This document shows positions 1 to 10,873 of a stretch of DNA of 64,000 bases, piece by piece (within the stretch, counting starts at the first letter, position 1; each line of letters starts with the position of its first letter). The notes below the pieces were generated by a model. The model saw nothing but the letters and a program-made list of their open reading frames with translations, was not told the origin of the DNA and did not search any database. The DNA comes from Thalassia testudinum (Eukaryota; Streptophyta; Magnoliopsida; Alismatales; Hydrocharitaceae): the NCBI GenBank assembly GCA_037157565.1, contig JAZHRO010000019.1, positions 23,954,001 to 24,018,000 on the forward strand, given 5' to 3'. The position numbers were made by a program, and so were the translations under genes.

Positions 1-1023
1 GGCTAAACCGAGTAATCAGGCCGATTTACATTGACACTTTTGGAGCTGCGGTAAAGAACTGCAAAAGTTTATGCAAAGTGTTGCGCACCCTTCAAAAAGT
101 GGATGTCATCGATAATATTTGTTATATTGCAAATATAACCGCGGATATTTGGTTAAGAATGAAATATCACTGGTGATCACGGGTGCAATCTCCTAATATC
201 ACCAGTGTTATTGGATTCACAACTGAAAAGTTATCGCTGTAATTTAATTCAAAATTAAAATATCACGATGTAATTTGGCTCAACTAAAAATTATGGTGTA
301 ATTTGTTTTATGACTAAATATCATTGGTGCAATTTAGTTTGGAAAAGGGGTGGGTGCGTAAACTTTCACGTTAATGTACATTTATGCATAGTTTTGTGAC
401 CTAATTTTTTTTTCTCTTTTATCTTTTCTCAAGGAGAGGGTGTGCGTGTCCTTTTTCATTTGTTCATTTCACTTCATTTTTTTCTTTTCTTTTCTTTTCT
501 TTTCCTGGGAGCTCTTCACTTCAAATGTTACATGGAAACTGTATGCATACTAAAATGTGTCTTATTATCGTAATTTTTTTTGAGAAAGGTGTCTTATTAT
601 CGTATTGCCATATTCGTTGACATGGTCATATTAACTTTGTACTTGTGAAACATCAAAAAATACAAAAATAATTATTCCTTGATAATTCCTCCCATATCAT
701 ATGCTCCTTAAAAATTTAGTGATGTATACACCAAGTATGAATCAATGCATACCCAAACAACATTTTTGTGGAAAGTACAAATCTTTCATTTTTTTTTCTT
801 TATTTGTTCATGGAATCGGTAGTTTAGACTAGCCTTGCTGATTATCATATGGATTAGACCAGATAGGTGATAAAGGTAGTAGTTACAGACTTAGGCTTAA
901 CTGTTATGGGTGGGTTACTTTGGTTCCATTATGCTTAGACCCAGTAGGTAGTTTTGAGTTCCTTTCTCTTAATCAACCAGGTTTAGGATCAAATTGTCAC
1001 ACCTATGATAACAAAATCATGAT
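1..1023. other. Intron sequence upstream of copia-1, no gene seen
   Basis: No open frame resembling an exon is visible on either strand. Between about 160 and 345 the sequence has a degenerate tandem character: the phrases TATCAC/TATCAT and GGTGYAATTT recur every 45-50 bases, as in an old satellite-like or MITE remnant. A T/C-rich tract lies at about 470-505. By context this is intron 1 of the receptor kinase, because the ectodomain exons have not appeared and the first visible exon starts at 12312. Confidence 0.5.
557..604. repeat. 16-bp T-run micro-insertion with 16-bp target duplication
   Basis: The 16-mer GTGTCTTATTATCGTA occurs at 557-572 and again, identically, at 589-604. Between them (573-588) lies ATTTTTTTTGAGAAAG. 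Read on the - strand the insert ends CTTTCTC followed by eight A, like the tails of the LINEs in this window. The duplication length fits target-primed reverse transcription. Confidence 0.7.
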
Positions 1024-1179
1024 TGTTGAGATACTCTACTTATGTTTTATGGTTTTATCATGTTATGTTATTTTACTCTTTATATTGGACATGCATTGTA
1101 TTTTTTTTCCAAACTTCTACTCTATATATAGTGGTGTTGGGTCCCTTTTGATGAATATGATTTATCATTTTCTTCGATT
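1024..1179 (+). repeat. Copia-1 5' LTR
   Basis: It starts TGTTGAGATACTCTACTTAT and matches 12038-12155 over its first about 120 bases. Its end, next to the primer site, resembles the end of the copia-2 LTR (GATGAATA then a T-rich stretch). An internal TATATATAG lies near 1124. Confidence 0.75.
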
Positions 1180-1191
1180 TGGTATCTGAGC
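1180..1191 (+). promoter_or_regulatory. Copia-1 primer binding site
   Basis: TGGTATCTGAGC, one mismatch from TGGTATCAGAGC, the usual plant copia site complementary to the 3' end of initiator tRNA-Met. It directly follows the LTR. Confidence 0.7.
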
Positions 1192-1199
1192 CTTCGATC

Positions 1200-2237
1200 T
1201 AAACTCTTCTTGGGTTATTCTCTACACGCGTAGGAAGGAGGAGGAGAAGAAAAGCCATGTTATGTGTAACTTTTTCTTGGAGTACAGCACCCACATGCGT
1301 GGCCTACCCTCTTATCAAATCACACACAAGAAGTTCCATGATCTCTATCGACTTCACCTTCATTTTGGTGACCTTATACAAGCCTGCAGAAATTGAGCGC
1401 CTTACGCTCACGGGGTGTAGGAGCAACGACATCGACTTGAATTGAAGGGGCATGTGGAACCCTTTAACATGCTAAGGAATGCCAAGATCAAGTGTATGGC
1501 TCTCGGGTGTAGAAAAAGAGTCACAGAGTTTCCTTTCAACCTTATAGAATGAAGTAATGGCAGATTCGAAGATCTATACCACTTAAGAAGGCACCTGAGA
1601 TGAAAAATGTTGCCAAGAAGAAGAAGTTGGAGAAGAGAGTCTATCAACTTATACAATGACAAGATGGCTGCTCTAATAGCCACGACTTCATAGGTTTCCA
1701 AAGAAGCAACAATTATGGAGGGGGCAAGTGGATGTGCAGTCGCATCAAGAGAAGATGGTGAAGTATTTGGTCGCATCATCACCGAGTCAGGTTAGCCAAG
1801 TCATCGTCTTCTCGGCCTCGACTTGAGGGAGAGTGTGAAGAATAAATGTGCCATGTGGTAGGCCTATCAGGCCACGTGGCAGTTCAGTAGACACTTAAAG
1901 GGACACCGGCCTTAAGGGTACTTTAGGTTAACTTTTGGTCTAAGTTTTGTGATGATTTAGTTGGTATGTTTGGTTTTAGAAAGTTTGTTTTAGAGGATTT
2001 GATCTTTCCTAATTTTATAATATTTGATTAAATTATGATTTGATTTGTTTATTGTTTTAGATGATTCTGATATGTTCTTTCTTTATAAAAGAGAATCTTT
2101 GTAATCCTTTTATTCTTGAGTTAATGCAATAATTCTTTCAATGCATCAATTCCTTCACTCTCCCTCTTTCTTCTTCAAGGCCACTGGCTGCAACTTCTCT
2201 CTCCTCCCTGTCGCGTGGACAGGGGCTACCTACAACA
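1200..2237 (+). mobile_element. Remnant of a gag-only copia derivative in the copia-1 leader
   Basis: The block 1834-2237 starts TGTGAAGAATAAATG, ends CTACCTACAACA and follows a purine-rich tract (CTTGAGGGAGAG). It clearly resembles the LTR of the element at 34285-38596: shared GCCACGTGGCAG, TTTTGGTCTAAGTTT and GAGTTAATGCAATAATTC. The part before it (about 1200-1833) has stops in all frames and only weak likeness to that element's leader (CACATGCGTGG). So this is an old LTR plus internal scrap; its own 5' LTR is not recognisable. The left limit is approximate. Confidence 0.55.
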
Positions 2238-2930
2238 CTCTGCTGCTAGCTATTTTTCCATGTGGAAGAGCCTCCATGTCTATGCTAACCTCAACATAGG
2301 ATCTGCAAAGGGCCACCATTGGCCCTAGCCGGCTGTCGCCTCCATTAGGCAGTAGCCAGCATGCCACCAGCTATTGTCAGCACTAGCTGGGTGTGACCTG
2401 GGCACAGGGTAGCCACCAGCATCTCGCTGGCCGTAGCTGTGATCTCTCTACTAGACTTCGTCGTTACTTGACCATCTGCTGACCTTACTTCGCCTAGGGC
2501 TGCCACTCTATAGCCAGCAGCTGCCTAGGGCCACTGCCTTGTGGGCCACCATACCCGTGCTCTGCCCAGGGCTATCGCCTAGGGCCGTCACCCAAGGGGC
2601 CGTCAGACCTTGATGGGGTGCACTGGGCATCCCCTAGGCTTTAGTGCACCCTGTTTCTCTGTGTAGGGGGCGTTCTATGTGCCTTGGATAGGTTTTTCAA
2701 ATTGCAGGAGTCTTGGATTTTCACGTCCAAGGTCTAATTCACCATGGTTGATGCTTTATATGATCTGAAAAATTATTCAGATCATTATTTGGTTGTCTTG
2801 ATGGTGAATTCTAGTCCTTGGTGATCCACTTTGTCCCTATTAGACACAATGCCAATTTCAGGAGGAGCAAAGATGTCATTGGATATCGTTACTACAAGGA
2901 TGGTAGAGTATGCAGGCATGATACTACGTG
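2238..2930 (+). other. Copia-1 leader / decayed gag region
   Basis: No open frame of note. A GC-richer stretch (2260-2640) with repeated GCC-AGC phrases resembles the untranslated leader of copia-2 (about 17370-17830 in reverse). The gag domain is not recognisable. Confidence 0.4.
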
Positions 2931-3368
2931 AACATGATCGGAGTCATCATGGTACATGATGGTTAGTTGATTCTGGTGCCTCACAGTATCTTTGTGGGGA
3001 TCAGACATATTTTTGATCTCAGGTTTGTTGCACCGGGGAGAACGATATAGGTTGCTGATAGCAGGCATGCTTCTGTTGTTAGATAGGGGGAAGTGTTCGT
3101 AACCCCCTATTGCAGCTGTTGAGAGCACTCCATGTACTGAAGTTTTCATTGAGCCTGTTGTCTGTGAGCAGGATCACGAAGGAACTTCATTGCAAGGTTA
3201 TCTTTGATGAGGTTGGATGTATTGTCCATGATAAGTTCACTGGAAAGATCATTGCCAGAAGTACAGAGGAGAATGATCTTTATCACCTTGGCCAGGAGCC
3301 TTTTGCAGGAGTCAGCAGATATGATGGTAGAAGTGCCTTATAGTGGCACATTTGTCTAGGTCATCTGC
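2931..3368 (+). pseudogene. Copia-1 protease and GAG-pre-integrase remnant
   Basis: The aspartic protease motif reads V-DSGAS-QY (DSGAS at 2969-2983), preceded by W-L as in other copia proteases. From about 3140 a second frame gives SVSRITKELHCKVIFD, typical of the stretch leading to the GAG-pre-integrase domain. Frameshifts and stops separate them. The domain is cut by the MITE at 3377 just after HICLGHLPL, within the zinc-binding HHCC region; its cysteines continue after 4047. Non-functional. Confidence 0.75.
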
Positions 3369-3376
3369 CTCTAGAT

Positions 3377-4038
3377 TAAGGATGTAAGTTTTGGTAAATC
3401 CGAGCCGAACTCGACTCAACTCGACCCGAACCCGATATGGTTTGGGTATGGATTTTATCTAAAAACCCCGACTGGGTATGGGTACGCGTATGTGTATGGA
3501 TCTATACTCGGTTACCTGACCCGAGTACCCGAATAAAATCTACATTTACCCGAGATATAGAAATTCCACCCTAAGTCCCTCATTCCCCCAACTTTAATAT
3601 CTCTCGTGATTCCCTCCATGATTTTGAAGGTTCGGAGTGCTTCTGAATCTTTCATTGAACATTTATTTTTGGGATGGAGATCTTTTATTTGAAATGTACT
3701 TGTATTTTGCTTTCTTTTGTATTTTTTATTTTTGATATATTCTCGTCAAAGTTCTTTTTTGTAATAATTTCAATGAAGATCACTAAAATTGGAGTAGCTT
3801 AAGCCCCTATGTGTTAGGCTTGTTAAAAATAAACAATTGATGAATTGTGTTATAGATTTTTTTTCTTCTTTAACTCTATTTTGGGCACGAATTGATTGTA
3901 AGATTAATTTATAAATGAATGCTCGATAGGTAGATGGGTATGGGTATGGATTTGAATTTTTATACCTGATGGGTAAATGGTAGGGTATGGGTTTAGCTAA
4001 ACCCGACCCGAATCAAACTCGACCCATTTGCATCCCTA
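3377..4038. mobile_element. hAT-type non-autonomous element (MITE), 662 bp
   Basis: The ends are TAAGGATG and CATCCCTA (one mismatch as inverted repeats); inside them come GTAAGTTTTGG and its counterpart CCCATTTGC. Flanks carry an 8-bp duplication: CTCTAGAT (3369-3376) and CTCTGGAT (4039-4046), one mismatch. Both ends hold clusters of CGACCCG-like words; the centre is AT-rich with no coding capacity. The 8-bp duplication and the TAGGGATG-like ends are hAT features. Confidence 0.8.
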
Positions 4039-4046
4039 CTCTGGAT

Positions 4047-5074
4047 CGCCTTAGGAGGGTGATTCTACACATTTCACCTGCCACGACTATTAGATGTGAT
4101 GTTTACCAATTAGGTAAGCATTATCGGTCTTCCTTTCCTACCCGTATTTTTAGATCAGCAGTTACTTTTAAGTTACTCTATATGGATGTTTGGGGGACTG
4201 AGTAGTGCTTCAGACAGGATGTGACATTGGTATTATCTTATTGTCGATGATTTCAGTAGAGTATGTTGAGTATTTCTTCTGAAGATCAAGGGATATGTTC
4301 TGTTTCAAAAAAAAGATCAAGGGAGATGTTGGACGTGCCATAGAAACTCTTCTCTTGGAGATCAGGCTCAGTATTCTACCACAGTGAAAATTGTACGGAC
4401 AGATAATGCCCTCGAGTTCTGTACTGGTAGACTTATTGAGTTCTATATGACTTATGGGATTATCCACCATATCACTTGTCCTCATATTTCATAATAGAAT
4501 GGGGTTGCAGAGAGGAAGCACAGACACCTGTTAGAGGTTGTCTACTCTCTTCCTATCCACCACAGTGTTCCACAGAGATACTACGGGGATGTTTTGACAG
4601 CGTGCTACCTCATTAATAGGATATTGAGTTTAGTACGTTATGAGTAGATACCGATTCTTCTATTACATCCAGATGACGAGCTTTTTTATGTGTCTCCTAC
4701 GACTTTTGGGTGTATTACTTTTGTTCATGTGCTATCACCAGGCCGTGACAAGCTTGCTCCTTGCGTTATTAAGTGTGTCTTCTTAGGGTACTCCAGGAGT
4801 CAGAAGGGTACCGATGTTATGATCCCATCCATCACATGCATTATGTCAGCGTTGATGTGACCTTTCATGAGACAACACCATATTTTTCAGTTGCTGGACA
4901 GATGAGTGTTTATGATAATGCAGCTCTCATACCTATTCCTCCTGCTCTACTTGAGGTGATCCTGATCTGCACACTTTAGCTGACTCCTTCGGGATCTACT
5001 ACTGCCTTGGATGACTACTACCAGAGATTGCATGGTTCGCTACGCATGTATAGTAGATCTCATGTGACACTATA
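4047..5074 (+). pseudogene. Copia-1 integrase remnant
   Basis: After the MITE the reading resumes with a Cys-containing CDVYQLGKH (end of the HHCC finger), then LLYMDVWG, VRTDNALEF and NGVAERKHRHL, all landmarks of the copia integrase catalytic core, and later FGCITFVHVLSP and YVSVDVTFHETTPYFS near 4850. Stop codons and frame changes recur, and a micro-insertion sits at 4294-4312. Solo LTR A then cuts the element at 5080. Confidence 0.8.
4282..4324. repeat. 19-bp A-tailed micro-insertion with 12-bp target duplication
   Basis: AAGATCAAGGGA at 4282-4293 is repeated exactly at 4313-4324. Between them is TATGTTCTGTTTCAAAAAA (4294-4312), an A-tailed insert resembling a LINE 3' end. It lies in the copia-1 integrase and so post-dates it. 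Confidence 0.65.
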
Positions 5075-5079
5075 GATGC

Positions 5080-7432
5080 TATAATGACCCGTTTTGTTTT
5101 GAGCCTTTTAAGACGTCTGGACTGTCAGTCAGACGTTTGGATCCCTTTACAGATGTCTGGAAATTGAAAAATTTGTACGTAAGGTCGGGTTTGCGTGTTG
5201 GTTATGTGCAGACAACTTTCTTCTCTCTCTCTTCTTCTCTCCCCCTCATCGAACCCTAGTCGTTCTTTATATAAGAGCCCTCACCCCCTTCCTCTCTTCT
5301 CCACTCCACCACCACCACCTTTTTCCTCTCCACTGCCGTGAGAGGAACGAGCGAGCGAGAGAGAGGGAGCGAGGAGTAGCGTGAAGGAGGAGGTTGAGCT
5401 CGCGAGTTTATGGGATTTCGCCGGAGGGCGCACGGCCGGAGCGGCGCGTGTGGGAGGAGTGCGTCGGGGGAGCCGTCCCCGACTTCCTACTGCAGCTGGA
5501 GCTGCAAACGAGAGGGAGGAGCCGCGGCTGCGCGCGGCGAAAGGAGCGGGAGCTAGCTCAGGTTCTGGGATTTTCCCAGAATCAGACGTTTGGAGTGCCG
5601 TCTAGACGACGGGTTGGACGTCTGGTGACGACATCGAACGTCTGAAAGCAAGGTTTCGCGTAGGGGCAGCTTTGGGAAGGCGCGCGGCACGCTCTCCCAC
5701 ACGTTTCGGACATCTGGACAGCTTACCAGACGACCGGAAGCACTCCCAGACGACTGGAGGAGAGGTTGGACGTCTGGAACTGAGTCTAGACGGTCAAGTA
5801 AGGGTCCTGGACATTTGAGGTCGACGTAGGAACTTGAGGACTTCGATCTGTTGTGTGTTCGGGGCTTGCAGAGGCACGTGAGTCTGCCGTTCGAGCCCTC
5901 AGTACTCCTGGATTGTCTGGTAGAGTGGTTTCCCCTTGTTTTAATTATAAAACATGAATGCATATGTGAAATTAGATAACTAGAAACTTAGGATGTAGCA
6001 TGAATCGTAGGACGAGAAACCGTTGCACCGTTTGTATGCGTGTTTGAAATTTCATTCATAAATGAATGAGTAGAATTGTAAACAATTATCTGTTAATAAA
6101 TACGAGCTGCCTGTTGGAATATGAAATGCCTGTGTTAGTTAAACAGTTATCTGTGATATCACTTGTTGCATATGTTAATTGTGAAAATACGAGCTGTATG
6201 TATAAATACGAGAATGGAAATGTGAATGATGAAACTTGGTATGGGACAACATGGTGAATATGAGCATAAATCCTATGGGAAATTAGGAGTAGAGCTCCTG
6301 TGGATGGATGAAAAGGATCTGGAAATGTGAGTGGGAAGTGTGTTGGTCCTTGAGTACGTGGTACCAAAGAGAGTGACTGTCCCCTGTTTAGTATAGAGCA
6401 GAGCTAGCCACCCTTGGGTTGGGACCCGAGGTTACAATTGGCCACTCTACACCGACTTTTATTGGTCCTTGCGTACACTGTACCGGGGAGAGTTACTAGT
6501 GTAGGGAGAGAGCTAGCCACTCCACGGGACCTAGGGTTCAGCGACTTGTTAGGTCCACTGGGTAAACCGGGGTAGTCAGACGAGGGTGCGCGGACTGTGG
6601 AGAGGTGAGATCCCTGTTTGGTTCTGAGGGGTTAGACCCCTGTTACTGAGAGGGCTAGGTCCTATACTGTTCCGTGCTGTACTTTGGACGTACCCGCTAG
6701 CGGAAACGATTGACCTCGTACTAGTGCGGGGTAGCTACCCGTGCGCTTATCGCGCGTGTCGTAGTCACTGCTACATCTGTTTGTGACCTCAGGGTGGTTG
6801 ACTGGGTGTAGGATCACCACGTGAGACTCTCCCGGCCAGGAGAGCACCACGTGTGCCTTCTACTCTTTGGAAAAGACTGCAATCAAGATCGTTTCGACGA
6901 GGAACATGCGAGATCAAGAAAGAGATCTGAAAGTAAACCAATGGGTGAAAAGGGATGATTTGTAAAATAGAATAATTGGAAAAGATAAATTTACCTGTTA
7001 GATTTTATTGCTTTAATTAGTTTGGTTGCCATTTTATTCAGCGTTCGTTGATTCCATTTTACTCGTAACCCTTTACAGGTCCAGGAGTTGAGCAGCCCGA
7101 GTTATCGGCTGCAGAGGATGCTAGGCCCAGTCGAGCCCAGCAGTAGTTTCCTATTTTTGTTGTACTTTCTGTTATACTAGTGAGTTTTAGACTGTTATTA
7201 CCTTTTCTGTTTTTGTATTTTGTTCTACTTTACTGTTGTGGTGGTGATATGTACTATTAGTAGCTTTTATTTCCTTTACTGCCTGTATTCTTTTACTGTT
7301 AGTTACTTTACATAGTGAATGTAGTTTACTTTCCTGCTTTTCGGTTATTGCTTGTTGGACGACTGGATCTTGGGATTAGTCGAGTCGAGTCGGTCTCGGG
7401 TCCTGTAGGGATTCGGGAACCGGGTCCTAACA
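5080..7432 (+). mobile_element. Solo LTR A (2353 bp, same family as solo LTR B)
   Basis: Flanked by a perfect 5-bp duplication GATGC (5075-5079, 7433-7437) inside copia-1. It starts TATAATGACCCG and ends GGGTCCTAACA; solo LTR B starts TGATAAGACCCG and ends GGGTCGTAACA. Shared landmarks: GACGTC repeats near the start, a TATATAA box, a GC-rich block, GTGGTTTCCCCTT, repeated GAGAGCTAGCCACTCC phrases and GGGATTCGGGAACCGGGT at the end. No internal domain is present, so this is most likely a solo LTR left by LTR-LTR recombination. LTRs of this size are usual in Ty3 chromoviruses such as Tekay/Del (family guess). Frames inside it (for example 5553-5963 reverse) are judged chance. Confidence 0.85.
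5268..5274 (+). promoter_or_regulatory. TATA box of solo LTR A
   Basis: TATATAA, 188 bases into the LTR, matched at 208 bases in solo LTR B. The same position and context (a CT-rich tract before, CCCTC after) in both copies make it the likely LTR core promoter. It fixes the LTR orientation as +. Confidence 0.6.
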
Positions 7433-7437
7433 GATGC

Positions 7438-8085
7438 CACCGCCCATACCAGTGATTGATACTCCACAGACTTTTGAGATGGGTTCTGATGATAGCTACA
7501 GTCGATTTTGACCTGATCCCCCTGACAGTGCAAATCACGACAGTGGTGAGGTTCCTTTTAAAGAGACTTAGTCAGAGGTACCAGATAATTCTAACCTTTC
7601 TATTGCTATTAAGAAGGCACCCCGCATGTGTGAGTCCAGATATCGTGTTGCAAGCAGTTTGGCTACCGATGGTCTTGGTTTTCAGTTTGGCAGCTTTTGC
7701 CACACAGCCTCACACATTTCATTCACCTACCAGCATGCCATGTTTGATCTAAAATCACGTCAAGCCATGGAGGACGAGATGACCCCTCTTCAGAGTAGAC
7801 AGACTTGGGAGCTCACCTCACTTCCTATAGGTGCGTGACTAGTTGGCTCTAGATGGGTCTTTGCCTTGAAATACAACTCTGATGGGTCTATTTCAAGGTA
7901 TAAGGCTAGGTTGGTAGTAAAGTGGTTCACCCGGACCTATGGGGTGGACTTCTTTGATACTTTTTCTCTTGTTACGCACCTTGCTACTGTTCGGGTACTT
8001 ATCTCTGTTGCAACTCACAGAGATTGGTGGTTACACCAACTTGATGTGAAGAAGCTTTCTCTATGGCGATCTTCAGGAGGAGGTT
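7438..8085 (+). pseudogene. Copia-1 reverse transcriptase, N-terminal part
   Basis: Between the two solo LTRs. From about 7766 the frame reads AMEDEMTPLQSRQTWELT, then about 7866-8080 [27 protein letters not shown] and HQLDVK: the standard entry to copia RT (W-E-L, K-A-R-L-V, D-V-K). The normal D-V-K-N-A-F-L-x-G is altered and frameshifted. It is cut at 8085 in the segment that normally encodes L-x-E-E-V. Confidence 0.8.
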
Positions 8086-8293
8086 TGATAAGACCCGTGC
8101 TGTTAAGCCTTTTTAAGACGTCCGGACTTTAGGTCAGACGTCTGGACTGAGGGTCAGACGTCTGGACTCATTCCCAGACGTCTGAAAATCAAAAATTTCG
8201 TGTACGAGCTCGCGTCTGCGGGCAGGTAGTACACTTCTCTCGTTTGCTTCTTCTCTCTTCTTCCGCCCGACGAAAACCTTAAACCCACACCCT

Positions 8294-8300
8294 TATATAA
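8294..8300 (+). promoter_or_regulatory. TATA box of solo LTR B
   Basis: TATATAA in the context CCCTTATATAAGCCCC, equivalent to 5268-5274 in copy A. Confidence 0.6.
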
Positions 8301-8957
8301 GCCCCCTCCTCTCCCTCATTCCACCCCCACTCCCAGTCACTTTCCTCCTTCCTCTAGCGAGAGCAGTAGAGCGAGAACGGCGGAGAGGCGCGGCGTTAGA
8401 TGAGAGGAGCAGCGTGAGAAGGAGAGGAGAGCAAGCTTGCAAGCTCGTCGGTGAGCTCACGGCCGCGGCGAGAGGAAGCTTGCAAGGCGGAGGAGCGCGT
8501 CGGGGAGGTCCTCCCCGACACTGCTGTAGCTGGAGCAGCAGGCGAGAGGACGAGGTGCGGCCACGGGCGGTGCGAGATGGCGGAAGCAGGTTCTGGTTTT
8601 GGGATTTTTCTAGAATTAGACGTCTGGAGTGACCTCCACACAACGGTGCGGACGTCTGGAGGTGGCGCCAGACGTCTGAGGAGGACTTGCGAAGGTACGT
8701 CTTCTTTGCGGATACGGCCATGCAGGCCGCTCCGCCGATGCACTGATTCATGCCTGATTTGAGAAGATTCGATTTCCGCGTGTAGGATACGCTTCGGGAA
8801 GGCGTGGGACGCCCTCCCATACATTTCAGACGTCTGGGTGACTTACCAAACGACGAGAAGTGCTTCCAGACATCCGTAGAGGTGGTCGGATGTCTGGAAC
8901 TGGGTCCAGACGGTCCAGAGTGGCGCAGGACTTGAGGTATGGTACTTGACACTTTTA

Positions 8958-8985
8958 AGACGTCTGGAAGTTGTTCCAGACGTCT
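8958..8985. repeat. 12-bp-stem GACGTC hairpin in solo LTR B
   Basis: AGACGTCTGGAA, four-base spacer GTTG, then TTCCAGACGTCT: a perfect 12-bp inverted repeat. It belongs to the CAGACGTCTG word family seen across several LTR families here. Confidence 0.75.
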
Positions 8986-10873
8986 GATTTGAGTCAGGAA
9001 CACTGTTTTTGATCTGTTTAGGGTCCGTTTGAGGTCTGATTTCCGCATTTAAGATACCGATGTTTCCCGTATGAATTCCTTTACTTGTTAGAAGACTTTC
9101 TATACTGTTCTGAATATTTTCTTGTAATTGATCTTTGTGATAGGACTGGTTTCCGTTGCGGGTTCAGGACTTGCTGAGGCACGTGAGCCTGCCGTTGAAG
9201 TCCTCATTACTCCTGGATTCACTGGTAGAGTGGTTTCCCCTTAATTTAATTAAAACTTAAACGCATGTGTGGAATGAATGATTAGAACCTACGATGTGGC
9301 ATGAATCCTAGGATTAGAATTGCTGGAATGTCTATATTGAATGAATGGATTGCTGTCTTGAATGAGTGGATAAAATGATAACAAATGCCTGTAACTGAAT
9401 AATAGTTGCCTGCAATTGAATAATAGTTGCCTGCGAAATATGTAGTACCTGTGCTAGTTAATTGTTGAATAAAATTCTTCTGTTGCACACATAATATGAG
9501 CAGCATGTATGTAATTTAAAAATGGAAAGGTGAATGTTGGAAACACGAGCTATCTATGAATAAACTGGATATGGAAATGTGTACGATAGAATTATCAGTT
9601 ACATGTGTATAATTTGAGAATGGAAATAGAAATGATGAAACATGGTATGGAATGACATGATGTATATGAGCATGAACCCAACGTGGAATTAGGAGTAGAG
9701 CTCCTAGAAATAAATGGAATGGAACTGAAAATGTGAGTGGGGAAGTGAGCCAGCCCTTGAGTACGGAGTACTAAGGAGAGCAACTGTCTCCCTTGTTTAG
9801 TGCAGAGCGGAGCTAGCCGCCATTGGGTCGAGATCCGGGGTTACGATTGGCCACTCTGTACCGACTTCTTGGTCCTCGCATACACAGTACTGGGGAGAGC
9901 TACTAGTGTAAGGAGAGAGCTAGCCACCCCATGGGACTCGGGGCTCACTAGCCACTCTACACCAACGTGTTAGGCCTACTGGGCAATCCAGGGTAGTCAG
10001 GCGAAAGTGCGTGGACTGTGGAGGGGCAAGACCCCTGTTTGGTTTTTAGGGGCTAGACCCATGTTACTGATAGGGCTATGCCCTGTACTGGTTCCGTGTT
10101 GTACTTTGGATGCACTCGCTAACGGAAAAGACTGACTTCGTGCCAGTGCGGGATAGCTACCTGTACGTTTATCGCGCGTGCCGTAGTCACCGTTACGTTT
10201 GTCCGTGATCTTGAGGTGGTTGACTGGGTGTAGGACCACCACGAGGGACTCTCCCAGCTAGGAGAGCACCGTGTGCGACTTCTACTCTTTGGAAAAGATT
10301 GCAATCAAGATCATTCTCACGAGGAACATTCGAGATTAAGAAAGAGACTTGATAAATAAACCAAGTGGTGAAAGAAAGAATAATTAGTTAAAGAAAGAAA
10401 GAAATTGAAAAACAACAGCCACCTATCCACCTTTACTGCTTTGGTTTGTTGGTTGCCACTCTACTCAGCGTTCGCTAACGTTTTGTACTCATAACCCCTT
10501 TTCACGTCCAGATGTTGAGCAGCCAGAGCCTACGGCTGCAGAGGGGCTGGGTCTAGTAGAGTCCAGTAGTTGTAGTTTTTTGTTGTACTCCTTTTTCAGT
10601 TGTAGTGAGTAGTTTTTGTACTTTTGTACTCTGACATTTTGTACTTTATATTTCTGTACTCATTTACTTTATATTATTGTGGTGGTGTGTACTGTAGTAG
10701 TTTTACTTCTTTACTGTTGTATTTTTGTTACTGTTAGTTGCTTAGTATAGTGAATGTGGTTTACTTTTCTACTTTTTTGTTACTTTCTCGTTGGATGACT
10801 GGGTCTTGGGATCAGTCGAGTCGGTCCGATCTCGTGTCCTGTAGGGATTCGGGAACCGGGTCGTAACAATGTT

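Larger units (their letters stand above)
8086..10868 (+). mobile_element. Solo LTR B (2783 bp)
   Basis: Second insertion of the solo LTR A family in the same copia and the same orientation. Flanks AGGTT (8081-8085) and ATGTT (10869-10873) form a 5-bp duplication with one mismatch. It is 430 bp longer than copy A, mostly in the first half, and has more copies of the CAGACGTCTG word (about 8107-8180, 8615-8690, 8827, 8958-8985). The 251-codon reverse frame at 8293-9048 crosses the promoter and GC-rich part and has no recognisable domain; it is treated as chance. Confidence 0.85.

Noticed and set aside
8293..9048. 251-codon reverse frame in solo LTR B
   Set aside because: It spans the LTR promoter and GC-rich region, has no recognisable motif, and solo LTR A has only shorter frames at the equivalent place.
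5080..10868. A single full-length LTR element with solo LTRs A and B as its two LTRs
   Set aside because: Each copy has its own target duplication, and the sequence between them is the copia-1 RT that continues on both outer sides.
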